A DNA stretch of 64,000 bases from Gemmatimonadaceae bacterium (GCA_036003045.1 DASYSS010000017.1:62001-126000), one strand, 5' to 3'. Numbered from the stretch's first letter, positions 25,792 to 34,539 are shown. Numbers and translations: made by a program. Notes: a model not told the origin generated them from the sequence alone.

Positions 25792-26349
25792 ATGCGAATC
25801 CACCCGCTTATATCGCGCGCGATGCAGCTGTCGTTTCCGGCGATCGTGCTCGCGGCTCCCGGCGCCGTGTGCGCGCAGGGATATCCGTTCAGCCAACGCC
25901 AGACGATCTCGCAAAACGTCGCGCTGACGACGGTCACCGTCTCGTACGGACGCCCGGTCGCGCGCGGCCGGCCGCTCTGGGGCCAGCTCGTGCCGTGGGA
26001 CAGCGTGTGGCACCCCGGCGCCGACTCGGCCACGCGCATCGTGTTCGATCACGACGTTCAAGTCGAGGGCCGCGCGCTCAAGGCGGGCGAATACTCGCTC
26101 TGGCTCCTGCCGCACGAGCACAAGCCGTGGACGGTCATTTTCAGCCGCGCGGCGCACGTGTTTCACAAGCCGTATCCCGGCGAGTCCGACGACGTCTTGC
26201 GCGTCGACGTCACGCCGGAATCGGCGTCGCACATGGAGACGATGCAGATCGAATTCTCCAACGTCCTGCGCGACGACGCCGTGATGCGGATTCATTGGGG
26301 ACCGACGGCGGTTCCGATTCACATCAAGGCGCCCTACAAGCCCGACTAG
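25792..26349 (+). CDS. Exported DUF2911 protein
   Basis: 185 residues from the ATG at 25792; an in-frame start at 25747 would add 15 unlikely residues. Signal peptide ending VCAQ. The mature part matches DUF2911: SQNVALTTVTVSYGRPVARGRPLWGQLVPW, WHPGADSATRIVF, ALKAGEYSLWLLP, WTVIFSRAAHVFHKPYP. Proteins of this family are exported, of unknown function and common in Bacteroidota and Gemmatimonadota. It may be co-transcribed with the next exported-protein gene 80 bp downstream. Confidence 0.9.
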   Translation: MRIHPLISRAMQLSFPAIVLAAPGAVCAQGYPFSQRQTISQNVALTTVTVSYGRPVARGRPLWGQLVPWDSVWHPGADSATRIVFDHDVQVEGRALKAGEYSLWLLPHEHKPWTVIFSRAAHVFHKPYPGESDDVLRVDVTPESASHMETMQIEFSNVLRDDAVMRIHWGPTAVPIHIKAPYKPD

Positions 26350-26429
26350 CGATCGTTTTTTCAGGTCGTGTCTTGACTTGGGCGCGCGATTCCGAGATGC
26401 TCCGGCATCGCCCACCAAGGATCCTTTCG

Positions 26430-27050
26430 ATGCGGAACGGAGTCTCCCGGTCGCTGTCGACCGCCACAGTCCTCGCCCTTCTCGTCGCCGCGGCGCCGAC
26501 GACCCTGAGCGCGCAGGCCAAGCAGCAGGGCAGCGTCACGAACGTCGCGGCGGTCAACGCCGTGCGCAAAGCGCTTGACAAGTACAAAGATCCGATCGCG
26601 GCGGTCCGCGACGGCTATTACTCGACGGTCGGCTGCGTCGACTTTCCGGGCGGAGGCACCGAGCACGGCTCGATGGAGTACAAGCCCGGTGCGATGGGCG
26701 TCCACTTCATCAACATGGGGTTGGTCGGACCGAAGCTCGATTCCACCAAGCCGCAGGTTCTGCTCTACGAACCGGTCGGCGACAAGCTGGTGCTCACCGG
26801 CGCCGAGTGGTTCGTTCCGACCGAGCTTGCCAAGACGCCGCCCACGGTGCTTGGACACCAGCTCATGGGCCCGATGGAAGGACACGCCCCGATCATGCCG
26901 GCCGAGCTGCACCACTGGGACCTGCACGTGTGGCTCTGGAAGGACAATCCGAACGGCATGTTCAGCCCGACGAATTCGGCGGTGAAGTGTCCGAAGGCCG
27001 GCTACGGATACTCGTTCCAGGACGAAGCACCCAAGATGGTAAAACCGTAA
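26430..27050 (+). CDS. Exported conserved protein of unknown function
   Basis: 206 residues, start ATG at 26430 (an alternative in-frame ATG lies 11 codons upstream). Signal peptide MRNGVSRSLSTATVLALLVAAAP to LSAQ. Conserved-looking core: GYYSTVGCVDFPGG, GAMGVHFINMGLVGP, QVLLYEPVGDKLVLTGAEWFVP, and AELHHWDLHVWLWKDNPNGMFSPTN with several histidines that could bind a metal; two cysteines (GCVDF, VKCPK) could pair. No family name is known to me with certainty. It ends near a hairpin shared with the convergent gene. Confidence 0.8.
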   Translation: MRNGVSRSLSTATVLALLVAAAPTTLSAQAKQQGSVTNVAAVNAVRKALDKYKDPIAAVRDGYYSTVGCVDFPGGGTEHGSMEYKPGAMGVHFINMGLVGPKLDSTKPQVLLYEPVGDKLVLTGAEWFVPTELAKTPPTVLGHQLMGPMEGHAPIMPAELHHWDLHVWLWKDNPNGMFSPTNSAVKCPKAGYGYSFQDEAPKMVKP

Positions 27051-27099
27051 CGGCGTCGTTTGGATTTTTCTCAGTCGCCGCGCATCACGGGAGTTGAAG

Positions 27100-27163
27100 C
27101 GAGCCTAGCCGCGAGCGCGAGCTTTGAGCATGAGCGGTGAGCGAAACGGCGCGGCTAGGCTCG
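27100..27163. terminator. Convergent-end hairpin with AGCCTAG stem (copy 1)
   Basis: Arms CGAGCCTAGCCGCG (27100-27113) and CGCGGCTAGGCTCG (27150-27163) are perfect 14-base reverse complements around a 36-base loop. It lies between the stops of the plus-strand gene (27050) and the minus-strand gene (27167), where a bidirectional terminator is expected. A second hairpin with the same AGCCTAG core lies at 28370-28475, so it is also a dispersed repeat. Confidence 0.65.
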
Positions 27164-27166
27164 GTA

Positions 27167-27616
27167 CTACGGTCGTACGTCGATGAGGAACCTTCCGCCG
27201 CTGCTCCGTCCTTGCAGCGCCGGATTGTACATCTCCTCGGCGTACGCGGGCGGCGCGACGAAACTGCCTGCGGTGGTGGCGCGCGCGACGTAGCTCGCCG
27301 TGTAACTGCCCGTCCAGAGCATTCGCGCGAAGTATGACACGCGATCGTCGTGCAGCTCCTTGTGCTCCCACGGCGACCAGTGGCCGTCGTCCCAACCGCC
27401 GTACAACTCCGCCTGCCAGAACGGACCGTCGCGATCGCGGTCGCCGGCCTCGCGTGCTCGTTCAGTTTCAGGCGTGATGAACGGCGATAGGGTGCTCGTG
27501 CGCAGTCCGGTGTCGCCGGGGACGTGCCACAGAGCACGGAGCGTGTCCCGCGCGGCAAGGACGCCCGGGCTCGCGGTCGCAAGGAGCCCGGCCATGAACC
27601 CAGCGAAGCGTCGCAT
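27167..27616 (-). CDS. Truncated alpha-2-macroglobulin: C-terminal domain with a signal peptide
   Basis: 149 residues from the ATG at 27616. The last ~75 residues match the end of bacterial alpha-2-macroglobulins: ELHDDRVSYFARMLWTGSY, ASYVARATTAGSFVAPPAYA, EEMYNPALQGRSSGG. In full-length proteins of ~1,700-2,000 residues this domain closes the thioester-containing protease trap. Here it is preceded by a signal peptide (MRRFAGFMAGLLATASPGVLA) and ~50 residues of no clear family, with no thioester or bait region anywhere in the window. Either a remnant of a decayed gene that kept an open frame, or a stand-alone exported domain. The neighbouring hairpins could have taken part in a deletion. Confidence 0.6.
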   Translation of the reverse strand: MRRFAGFMAGLLATASPGVLAARDTLRALWHVPGDTGLRTSTLSPFITPETERAREAGDRDRDGPFWQAELYGGWDDGHWSPWEHKELHDDRVSYFARMLWTGSYTASYVARATTAGSFVAPPAYAEEMYNPALQGRSSGGRFLIDVRP

Positions 27617-27823
27617 GGTCGAGATGTGTAACCGACGCGCCGACACGCGCCGACAGCGCCGAGGTTGTATCACAGGCTCCTTATATCAATACGACCATCA
27701 GAAGGACGCTTCGCGTCACGTGGATCGCGGTTCGCCACGCCGACGGACGCGTCTGCGTTGAATCGATGCGCCGGCGACGGCGGCCGTCTTGCGTTCGGCG
27801 GGCTGGCCACGGATTATCAGCGA

Positions 27824-28306
27824 ATGCGACTCCTACCCCGACCCCGCCCATACCTTCTCGGGCTTTCGTTCGTCCTTGCGTGCAACAACAACTCGTCGAC
27901 GACGGGAACGAACTCGTCGTTCGTCACCAACGGCACGTTCACCGCGACCGTCAACGGCACGAGCTGGAGCGCGGTCGGCCCCGTCGGCGTCCGCCGTCCC
28001 GTGGCGAACGCCTTCGGCATTACCGCCATCTCGACGACTTACACGATGAGTTTCGCGATCAACGGCGTGACCGCGGCCGGAACGTTCAACGTCGGCGCGT
28101 CGGGATTGCAGGGGTCGCAGGTGCTCGTCTCCACCCTGACCAACGCGTCCTGGGTGAGCAACAACGCCGGCGGGACCGGGACGGTGACCTTCACGACCGT
28201 CGCCCCAAATCACATCGTGGGCACGTTCGTGTTCGATGCCCCGCCGCTGCCAGGCACGACGGGGACACTCCACGTGACCAACGGCGTATTCAATCTCACA
28301 TACTAA
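27824..28306 (+). CDS. Putative lipoprotein with a DUF6252-like beta domain
   Basis: 160 residues from the ATG at 27824. Basic N-terminus (MRLLPRPRPY) and hydrophobic segment lead to a lipobox ending LACNN. After an Asn/Ser/Thr-rich linker, the body is all strands: GTFTATVNGTSWSAVGPVGV, TTYTMSFAINGVTAAGTFNV, GTVTFTTVAPNHIVGTFVF. The 'F-T-A-T-V-N-G-x-x-W' opening is typical of DUF6252-like surface lipoproteins. Function unknown. It converges with the Omp85-like gene across a long hairpin. Confidence 0.72.
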   Translation: MRLLPRPRPYLLGLSFVLACNNNSSTTGTNSSFVTNGTFTATVNGTSWSAVGPVGVRRPVANAFGITAISTTYTMSFAINGVTAAGTFNVGASGLQGSQVLVSTLTNASWVSNNAGGTGTVTFTTVAPNHIVGTFVFDAPPLPGTTGTLHVTNGVFNLTY

Positions 28307-28369
28307 GGTCGCGAACGGCACACCGGCGTCGCGTCGTGCCAATTCGGCCGGCATCTCGAACACTGAGTC

Positions 28370-28475
28370 GAGCCTAGCCTCGAGCGACAGCCGATAGCAG
28401 AAGCTGTGAGCTAACTACGTCTCCAGCAAACCGGCTCGCCGCTGCTGCTCATCGCTGACGCTCGAGGCTAGGCTC
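28370..28475. terminator. Convergent-end hairpin with AGCCTAG stem (copy 2)
   Basis: Arms GAGCCTAGCCTCGAGCG (28370-28386) and CGCTCGAGGCTAGGCTC (28459-28475) are perfect 17-base reverse complements enclosing 72 bases. It lies between the stops at 28306 (+) and 28533 (-). The outer GAGCCTAGCC is identical to the hairpin at 27100. Termination for both genes is likely; the long loop and the shared stem also fit a REP-like repeat family. Confidence 0.65.
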
Positions 28476-28532
28476 ACGCCAACCGCCGCGATTCCCCCGG
28501 CCAATCGAACCAAGAAGTCAGCAGTTTCGCCG

Positions 28533-30284
28533 TTACGGCCAGCCGAATATCGACGTCGTCGGCGCTCCCGCCCGGACCGGCGCCAGGTCGCTCGGATCGC
28601 GCCAGAAGAGGCGTGTCATGTCCGACGCGTAGACGCGAAATACCACTTTCTTGGGCGCGTCGCCGGTCACCGGCACGGCGACATCGGCGCGCAACATCCG
28701 GCGCGATGTCGGCGGCACCGCGGCGAGAAGGCTCACCCCCACGCTCGCCCGCGCGACCGTCGTCTGTCCGAACGGCACGTCGCCGGCCCACGTCTTTCCG
28801 ATGTCGGTGAAGATCGCGGTGCCCCACTGCGAGTATTTGCCGGTCGCGAACCGGTTCTGTCGTTCCTCGAGGCGCACGACCATGCGACGGCCGCCGGCGA
28901 TCGCCGCGCCGTTGTAGCCGCGCAGACCCGCCATCGGATCGCCCAGCGAGAGTTGCAGCGGCAGCCGCTCGCGCCAACCGCCCGAGAACTCCGCGCTCGC
29001 CGTGAACGTCGCGCCGGGCGTCGGTTTGAAGTACCACGCCGAACGCCCGCTCAAGACGCCGGCGCTCCACGAATCGCCGCCCCCGGCGGGCAACTCTTCC
29101 CCTCGCAGCGCGACGCCCAGAAATGACCTCGGCGTTCCGATGCCGGAATAGAGATTCAAAGAGACGAGCGACGATTGGTCCGTCGCCTGGGCAAGCCCGA
29201 ATCCCCGCTCGACCGTGCCCGCCACCTGAATCCCCCGCGCCACGTCCTGTTCGCCGAGCAGAGCGTCGAATCCGCTCACGCGCATGTAGTCCAGCCAGCG
29301 GACGCCCGCCGCGATGCCGCCGCGAAACGTGCGATAGGTCGTATAACGATTCTTGAACGCCGTCGAGTCGCCGAGCAGCAGTCCGCTGTCCGATGCCACG
29401 AATCCTTCGCTACCCGGACGTGCGTGCTCATAGGTCACGACCGGGCCCACCAGAAACCCGGCCGATTTCCACGAAAAACGCGCGACGACTCCCGTCGACC
29501 ACACGTCGCGCGCCACGGGGACGATCAAACCGTCTTCCGACGGCCGGACGAACGGGCGATACGCATTTTCGTGTGTGCCGCCCATGTACCAGGCGATGTG
29601 TTCGAGATCGCTGTAGAACGGCCGGGAGACGTCGGCGGAAAAGCTGCCGCCGAGCGGCTCGCGATGCGCGTCCAGCTCGGCGACGACCGGCTGGCCGGCG
29701 AGACCGTATTGGCGCATCGAGAGCGACAAGCCGTCGCGATACGCGCGGCCGTCGCGCCACTGGCCGGCCGCGAGCAAGCCCGTGCCGCCGATGTTCGAGT
29801 TTCCGTACTTCACGTTCGACAACCCGCCCTTCGAGATGCCGCCGCCGATGATGACCGGAACTTCGTCCACCGTCTCGACCTTGAGCCGCACGCCGTCGGC
29901 TCCATCGCTCACGGCGGTCACCTTCGCCGACGCGATGTACGGCTCGGCGCGAACGACGCGGGCGAGCTCGGGAAGCAATTCGTCCGAGCAGCGCTGGTCG
30001 ATGTGCGCGAGAAGGAACGCGCGGATTCGGCTTTCGTGCGTCGTCCCCGACTGGAACAGCACGTGTTGCATGAATCGGCGGACGGCAGACGGATCGCGGC
30101 CGACGATCGCCGGCGGCTGAGACTCCACGTCGATGCCGGTGATCGTTTTGCCGTCGCAGTGGAACGTCGTGTCGGTGGCGGGAGCCTGTGCGTACAGCGA
30201 TCCGGCGGCGAGCATTGCCACGACGGTCACGGTGCGGGCGCGTGCCGCGCGGAAGGCCCGGTCACCCCAGAAGAAGGACAGCAT
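28533..30284 (-). CDS. Omp85/BamA-superfamily outer-membrane protein
   Basis: 583 residues from the ATG at 30284; a signal peptide ending GSLYAQ starts after a basic region. An N-terminal ~120-residue part contains a POTRA-like unit (FLLAHIDQRCSDELLPELARVV then YIASAKVTAVSDGADGVRLKVETVDEVPVIIG). The C-terminal ~430 residues are a strand-rich barrel (NVKYGNSNIGGTGLLAAGQWRD, PMAGLRGYNGAAIAGGRRMVVRLEE). The GLRGY element corresponds to the conserved VRGY/GLRGY lid-loop motif of Omp85/TpsB proteins. With a single POTRA it is more like a ShlB/patatin-type translocator or DUF-type Omp85 than BamA itself. It diverges from the DUF3857 gene. Confidence 0.8.
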   Translation of the reverse strand: MLSFFWGDRAFRAARARTVTVVAMLAAGSLYAQAPATDTTFHCDGKTITGIDVESQPPAIVGRDPSAVRRFMQHVLFQSGTTHESRIRAFLLAHIDQRCSDELLPELARVVRAEPYIASAKVTAVSDGADGVRLKVETVDEVPVIIGGGISKGGLSNVKYGNSNIGGTGLLAAGQWRDGRAYRDGLSLSMRQYGLAGQPVVAELDAHREPLGGSFSADVSRPFYSDLEHIAWYMGGTHENAYRPFVRPSEDGLIVPVARDVWSTGVVARFSWKSAGFLVGPVVTYEHARPGSEGFVASDSGLLLGDSTAFKNRYTTYRTFRGGIAAGVRWLDYMRVSGFDALLGEQDVARGIQVAGTVERGFGLAQATDQSSLVSLNLYSGIGTPRSFLGVALRGEELPAGGGDSWSAGVLSGRSAWYFKPTPGATFTASAEFSGGWRERLPLQLSLGDPMAGLRGYNGAAIAGGRRMVVRLEERQNRFATGKYSQWGTAIFTDIGKTWAGDVPFGQTTVARASVGVSLLAAVPPTSRRMLRADVAVPVTGDAPKKVVFRVYASDMTRLFWRDPSDLAPVRAGAPTTSIFGWP

Positions 30285-30492
30285 GTTTCGGGCGAGTTGC
30301 CCGGGGTTCGAGTCCTCCAACTATCCGACCGAGACACTGGCGGCGTCAAGGAAACACATCGTGCCTTGCGTCGCCGGAACGGATCCTCACATTCAAATGA
30401 GGCTCGTTTTGAGCGCCCCCCCCGTCCGCTCCGCCGACGCCGGCGATTTGCGCGGGCCACAAAGTTTCTCCCTCCTCTTCGTGCCAACCACC

Positions 30493-32472
30493 GTGACGCT
30501 TTCCCGATGGCGCGCCTTTGGGTACGCGCGGATTCTCGCTGCCGTCGTGCCGGGCTGGATGGTCGCGAGTCCGGTCGCGGCGCAGGGCTCAAACGTCAGG
30601 CCCGCCAAGAGTGATTCCATCTATCGACTCGCCGTCGATTCGGCGGCGTACAAGGACTATCCGTTCGTCTACTTACTCGACGACGGCATCGTTCATTTCG
30701 AGACCGACGGTCGCGCCGTCGAGCGATATCACCAGATCGTTCAGATCCTGAAGACCGACGGCGTCGACGCGTGGGCCGAGCGGCAATTCAGTTATCAACC
30801 GGGGCACACGAAGGTCACGGTCAACACGATGCGCGTCGTGCGAGCGTCCGGCGAAGTCATTTCGGACAAGCCGAGCATCTCCCAGGCGTCGGACGTGCCG
30901 GCGTCGATGTCGAATCCGATCTACTCGGACACCAAGGTGCTGCGCTACTCGCTGGCCGGCGTCGCCGTCGGGACACTCGTCGACATCGACTGGACGCAGG
31001 AGACCACGCAGCCGTTCCTCGCCGGCGATTTCACGAGCGCATGGTCGACGACGATGGCGTATCCGGCGATGCGTTCACGCTACGTTCTCGACGTCCCCGC
31101 CTCGGTCACGCCGCGCCTCGAGGAGCGACATGTCGACGTCAAGCGCGTCGAAGAACAGGCGGGCGGACGCCACTACTACGTCTGGGCGAAACAGCAGGTC
31201 ACGCCGGTCAAAGGCGAGATCTTCGCGCCGGATTCCGTCATCCCGCGGATGAGCATCGGCGTCGCGGCGCCGATCAAGTGGGGAGACATCGGACGCTGGT
31301 ACGGCGGACTCGCCGCCGATCGCTACACGCTCTCGCCGCGCACGACCGCCATCGTCGATTCGATCGCGCGTTTGCAACACTCGGCCGACGACACGTTGCA
31401 GGCGCTGCACACTTGGATCGCGCGGGACATTCGCTACGTGTCGGTGGCGCTCGGGTTGGGCGGCTATCAGCCTCGCTTCCCCGATTCGACCGTCGCGTCG
31501 GGCTTCGGTGACTGCAAGGACAAGGCGACGCTCTTCATCGCGGCGGCCAAGCACGTCGGACTCACCGCGTATCCCGTGTTACTGAACAGCAGCGGCGCGG
31601 CCGACAGCACGATGCCATCGGTCGGGGAGTTCGACCACGCGATCGCGGCGCTTCCGAACAAGGGCGGCGGATACAAGTACCTCGACCTCACCACGAACGA
31701 GTACCCCGCGGGTACGGTTCCCCCGAGCTATCAGGGCGGGTTCGGGCTCGTCGTGTTTCCGGACGGAAAGAGCGAACCGATCACGTTCCCGAAGGACCGC
31801 CCCGGAGAAACGATCACGCGATTCGAGGGCACCGTCGGCGCGGACGGATCGTTGAGCGGTCGCCTGGAACTGACGTTCCGCGGCTCCGCGGGCTCATTCC
31901 TGCGCGCCGGACTTCGCGAGGCGCCAGACTCGGGGCAGCGCGCGCAATTGAGCAAGCTGTTTGGGTCGTTTTTGCCCGGCAGCACCGTCGACACGCTGAT
32001 CCTGTTCGACGCTCGCGATCCGCGCGCCGAACCGAAGATCAGCTTGAACCTGCACGGCGCGGACGGATTCAAGAACGCCGGTTCGCTGTCCGTGCTCACG
32101 GTGCCGGCCGCGTTCTACGCGCCCGCGGCCGGCGCATCGGGCGTGCTGCGTGCGCTCGCCGACGCCGGACCGCGCCGCTATCCGATCGACGCGGGAAGCG
32201 TGTTCAGGGCGACGGCGGTCACGGAGTTGGTCCTGACCCTGCCCGAGGGATGGAAAGTCGAGCTGCCGAAAGGCGTCGCGGCCAAGAGCGAGTTCGGTGA
32301 TTTTCAATCACAGTACTCGCAAGACAGCCGAGTCCTGCGGATGCAGATGCGAATCGTCGGCGCGGAAGGCGTCTTTCCCAAGGAGCGGCTGGCCGACTTG
32401 GAGACGTGGCTCAAGGCGCTGACGAACGGCACGGTAAAGTCCCTGGTCGCGCGTCCACCTGCCGCGCCGTAG
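30493..32472 (+). CDS. Exported DUF3857/transglutaminase-like protein
   Basis: 659 residues from a GTG at 30493, chosen because it begins a signal peptide (TLSRWRAFGYARILAAVVPG to VAAQ); GTG at 30481 and ATG at 30397 are in frame too. N-terminal DUF3857 domain (about 40-270: AVERYHQIVQILKTDGV, YQPGHTKVTVNTMRVVRASGE). A transglutaminase-like domain follows at about 280-430 with the triad Cys in GFGDCKDKATLF, His in EFDHAIAAL and Asp in YLDLTTNE. A C-terminal strand-rich DUF2569/3858-like part completes it. A cysteine-protease-like or cross-linking activity in the periplasm is predicted. Widely found near outer-membrane genes; divergent from the Omp85-like gene. Confidence 0.9.
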   Translation: MTLSRWRAFGYARILAAVVPGWMVASPVAAQGSNVRPAKSDSIYRLAVDSAAYKDYPFVYLLDDGIVHFETDGRAVERYHQIVQILKTDGVDAWAERQFSYQPGHTKVTVNTMRVVRASGEVISDKPSISQASDVPASMSNPIYSDTKVLRYSLAGVAVGTLVDIDWTQETTQPFLAGDFTSAWSTTMAYPAMRSRYVLDVPASVTPRLEERHVDVKRVEEQAGGRHYYVWAKQQVTPVKGEIFAPDSVIPRMSIGVAAPIKWGDIGRWYGGLAADRYTLSPRTTAIVDSIARLQHSADDTLQALHTWIARDIRYVSVALGLGGYQPRFPDSTVASGFGDCKDKATLFIAAAKHVGLTAYPVLLNSSGAADSTMPSVGEFDHAIAALPNKGGGYKYLDLTTNEYPAGTVPPSYQGGFGLVVFPDGKSEPITFPKDRPGETITRFEGTVGADGSLSGRLELTFRGSAGSFLRAGLREAPDSGQRAQLSKLFGSFLPGSTVDTLILFDARDPRAEPKISLNLHGADGFKNAGSLSVLTVPAAFYAPAAGASGVLRALADAGPRRYPIDAGSVFRATAVTELVLTLPEGWKVELPKGVAAKSEFGDFQSQYSQDSRVLRMQMRIVGAEGVFPKERLADLETWLKALTNGTVKSLVARPPAAP

Positions 32473-32485
32473 GCGTCGAGGCGGA

Positions 32486-33298
32486 ATGACGGCGTTGATC
32501 GTAGGACTGGCGTCGCCGCGACCCGCGTCGTCTCTCGCCGACGGACTGGAGCGTGTGCGGCGTTTGACGGCCGATGCGGCGGCACGAGGCGCGCGGATCG
32601 TCTGTTTTCCCGAGGCGTACCTGCCCGGGTTGCGCGGACAGGATTTCGACATCCCGCCCTATGACGAGGCGGCTCAGGGTCGCGCGCTCGCCGCGGTATC
32701 GCAGCTGGCGCGTAGCCAAGGCATCGCGGTCATCCTCGGCATGGAGCGCATCGTCGATGAGGGCCGCCAAATCGCGGCGTTCGTGATCGACGCCGACGGC
32801 GGGCTTCAGGGAATTCAAACGAAGAACCAGCTCGATCCGACCGAAGATCAATTCTACGTTCCCGGCTCGACACGACGAGTGTTCGAGGCGGGCGGCGTGA
32901 AGTTCGGGGTCGCGATCTGTCACGAGGGATGGCGCTATCCGGAGACCGTACGCTGGGCGGCGACGCGCGGCGCGAAGATCGTCTTCCATCCGCAACTCAC
33001 CGGCACGCACGCCGGCGGGCCGCGTCTGACCGAGTGGGGCTCGCCCGACGCGCCGTACTATGAGAGAGCGATGATGTGCCGCAGCATCGAAAACGGCATC
33101 TACTTCGCGAGCGTCAACTACGCGGTGCCCTGTCAGGAATCGGCGACGACGCTCATCGATCCGACGGGAAGCGTGCAAGCATACCTGCCGTACGGCGAAG
33201 AAGGCGTGCTGGTACAATCGATCGACACCGAATTCGCGAGCGGACTGCTCGCGTCTCGTTACGCGCCCGAGCGTTACCGAGACGAGACGACACCCTAG
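32486..33298 (+). CDS. Carbon-nitrogen hydrolase (nitrilase superfamily)
   Basis: 270 residues. The Glu-Lys-Cys catalytic triad is in place: Glu43 in CFPEAYLPG, Lys113 in IQTKNQL, Cys145 in AICHEGWRYPE. Family features include the N-terminal strand LIVGLASPRP and late GSVQAYLPYGEEGVL. Members hydrolyse amides, such as N-carbamoyl amino acids, omega-amides or NAD-related amides; the substrate is not defined here. It starts 14 bp after the DUF3857 stop, so co-transcription is likely, which is odd for a cytoplasmic amidase and an exported protein. Confidence 0.93.
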   Translation: MTALIVGLASPRPASSLADGLERVRRLTADAAARGARIVCFPEAYLPGLRGQDFDIPPYDEAAQGRALAAVSQLARSQGIAVILGMERIVDEGRQIAAFVIDADGGLQGIQTKNQLDPTEDQFYVPGSTRRVFEAGGVKFGVAICHEGWRYPETVRWAATRGAKIVFHPQLTGTHAGGPRLTEWGSPDAPYYERAMMCRSIENGIYFASVNYAVPCQESATTLIDPTGSVQAYLPYGEEGVLVQSIDTEFASGLLASRYAPERYRDETTP

Positions 33299-33368
33299 GC
33301 TGTCGTCGAGGTCGCTTGACCGGACAATACGGAGTCCGATATTCCCGCGGCCCATATTCGGAGAACCC

Positions 33369-33842
33369 ATGCATCGGACGAACGGGATTGTTTCTTTGGC
33401 CCTCGCGGCACTCTCCCTTTCCGCGGTGGCCCCGGTATCTCACGCACAAGGCGGCAATGCGTGCGCGTTGCTGACGAAGGCGCAGGTGATCGCGGCGCTG
33501 GGCACAGCCGTCGAAGCAGGCGTGCCGATGGTAGCCTCGAATCCCACGACCTGCGGCTGGGCGCCTCCCGGCGGACCACACATCGACGCGAAGAAGGTCA
33601 CCGTCACGTTGAGCACGCCGAAATCGTTCGAAGCGGCCAAGAAACCGATGAATGGAATAGAAAAGACAGCGCTGAGCGGCGTGGGCGATGATGCCATTTA
33701 CATCACGACGCCGGGATTCGGGACGGGCCTCAGCGTTCGCAGGGGCAACTCCGCCTTTCAGGTCCGCGTCGCTGGTTTCAAGCCCGAGCAGGAGAAACAG
33801 ATAGAGAAGGCGCTCGCCATCGAGATCTTGAAAAAAATGTGA
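33369..33842 (+). CDS. Exported DUF3558-like small protein
   Basis: 157 residues. Signal peptide ending VSHAQ. The mature part begins NACALLTKAQVIAALGTAVEAG, the pattern of DUF3558-like proteins (Cys-x-Leu-Leu-T, then a helix and G), followed by TTCGWAPPGG, KTALSGVGDDAIY and a C-terminal helix (EQEKQIEKALAIEI). Two cysteines probably form a disulfide. Function unknown. Confidence 0.78.
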   Translation: MHRTNGIVSLALAALSLSAVAPVSHAQGGNACALLTKAQVIAALGTAVEAGVPMVASNPTTCGWAPPGGPHIDAKKVTVTLSTPKSFEAAKKPMNGIEKTALSGVGDDAIYITTPGFGTGLSVRRGNSAFQVRVAGFKPEQEKQIEKALAIEILKKM

Positions 33843-33850
33843 TCGTCGTC

Positions 33851-34153
33851 TTACGGCGTCGCATCGAGCCGGTGGGGAGTTTGCGTCGAGCGGGCCGTGG
33901 CGATCGCGCGGTTCAGCGCCCCCTCCAGATAGGCCTGCGTAAGTCCGGTCGCCCAGTATAGAAGGTCCGCGCGGTTGGGTTGTTCCGTCTCGCGGGGCGT
34001 GCGCACGGTAGCCGACGGTCCGTCGGCCGAAACGAACTCGATCCACCCTTCCCACAAACCGTCGACCGCGCGAGCGCCGCATGCCCGCGGCGTCCACCGC
34101 GAGCCATCGGGGGCGGTAATCGTCGTATCGAAAGCGACAAGAACTTCCGTCAT
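33851..34153 (-). CDS. Small conserved protein of unknown function
   Basis: 100 residues from the ATG at 34153 (an upstream in-frame ATG at 34195 is less likely). No signal peptide or membrane segment. The sequence reads like a conserved soluble protein: TEVLVAFDTTITAPDGSRW, GLWEGWIEFVSADG, TVRTPRETEQPNRADLLYWATGL, YLEGALNRAIA. No named domain. It converges with the DUF3558-like gene, with 8 bp between the stops. Confidence 0.72.
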   Translation of the reverse strand: MTEVLVAFDTTITAPDGSRWTPRACGARAVDGLWEGWIEFVSADGPSATVRTPRETEQPNRADLLYWATGLTQAYLEGALNRAIATARSTQTPHRLDATP

Positions 34154-34539
34154 CTGAAACCTCCCGGCTGCTGAGCCTGGGACGCGAGCACTCACGTGCC
34201 GTGAAGAAGGACGCAGCTATCGTGCTACAAGCGGCGATGGGCCGTTACACGGGTGTTGGCGACGATCAAGAAGGCGGCGACGACCACCGATCCCATTCGA
34301 TTCGTCATCCAGAGCGGTGACGCGATTCAGAACGGAAGCGAAGCGGCGCAACTCAACGTGAGTTATGCGCCGCTCATCAACCGCCGACCGCGTGACGCCC
34401 GTCACAGTTCGACTCCCGCCCGGCCCCCAATTCGCATGTTGCCAATGCGTCCGAGAACCCATCCAACGGGTATCGGGTACGCAACTCAGTTCCGAATCAC
34501 ACCGGACTGAGTTGTCTCACGCATCACGCAGGAGGCAGC
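34154..34539. other. 386-bp gap containing a gene remnant
   Basis: Between the small minus-strand gene and the exported protein at 34540 no intact gene is visible. The middle of the gap contains the phosphoesterase-like remnant listed separately; the rest shows no hairpin or repeat. The promoter for 34540 should lie near 34480-34530. Confidence 0.55.
34241..34386 (+). pseudogene. Remnant of a calcineurin-like metallophosphoesterase
   Basis: The plus-strand frame reads VLATIKKAATTTDPIRFVIQ then SGDAIQNGSEAAQLNVSYAPLINR. This matches the segment of metallophosphoesterases around the GD metal motif ('F-V-x-Q-S-G-D-A', 'Q-x-N-V-S-x-x-P-L-I-N-R'). Homology stops at about 34386 and nothing of the later GNHD or GHxH motifs follows; the frame then runs into unrelated basic sequence. 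No start with a ribosome-binding site precedes it. The family identification is from memory of the motif. Confidence 0.5.
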
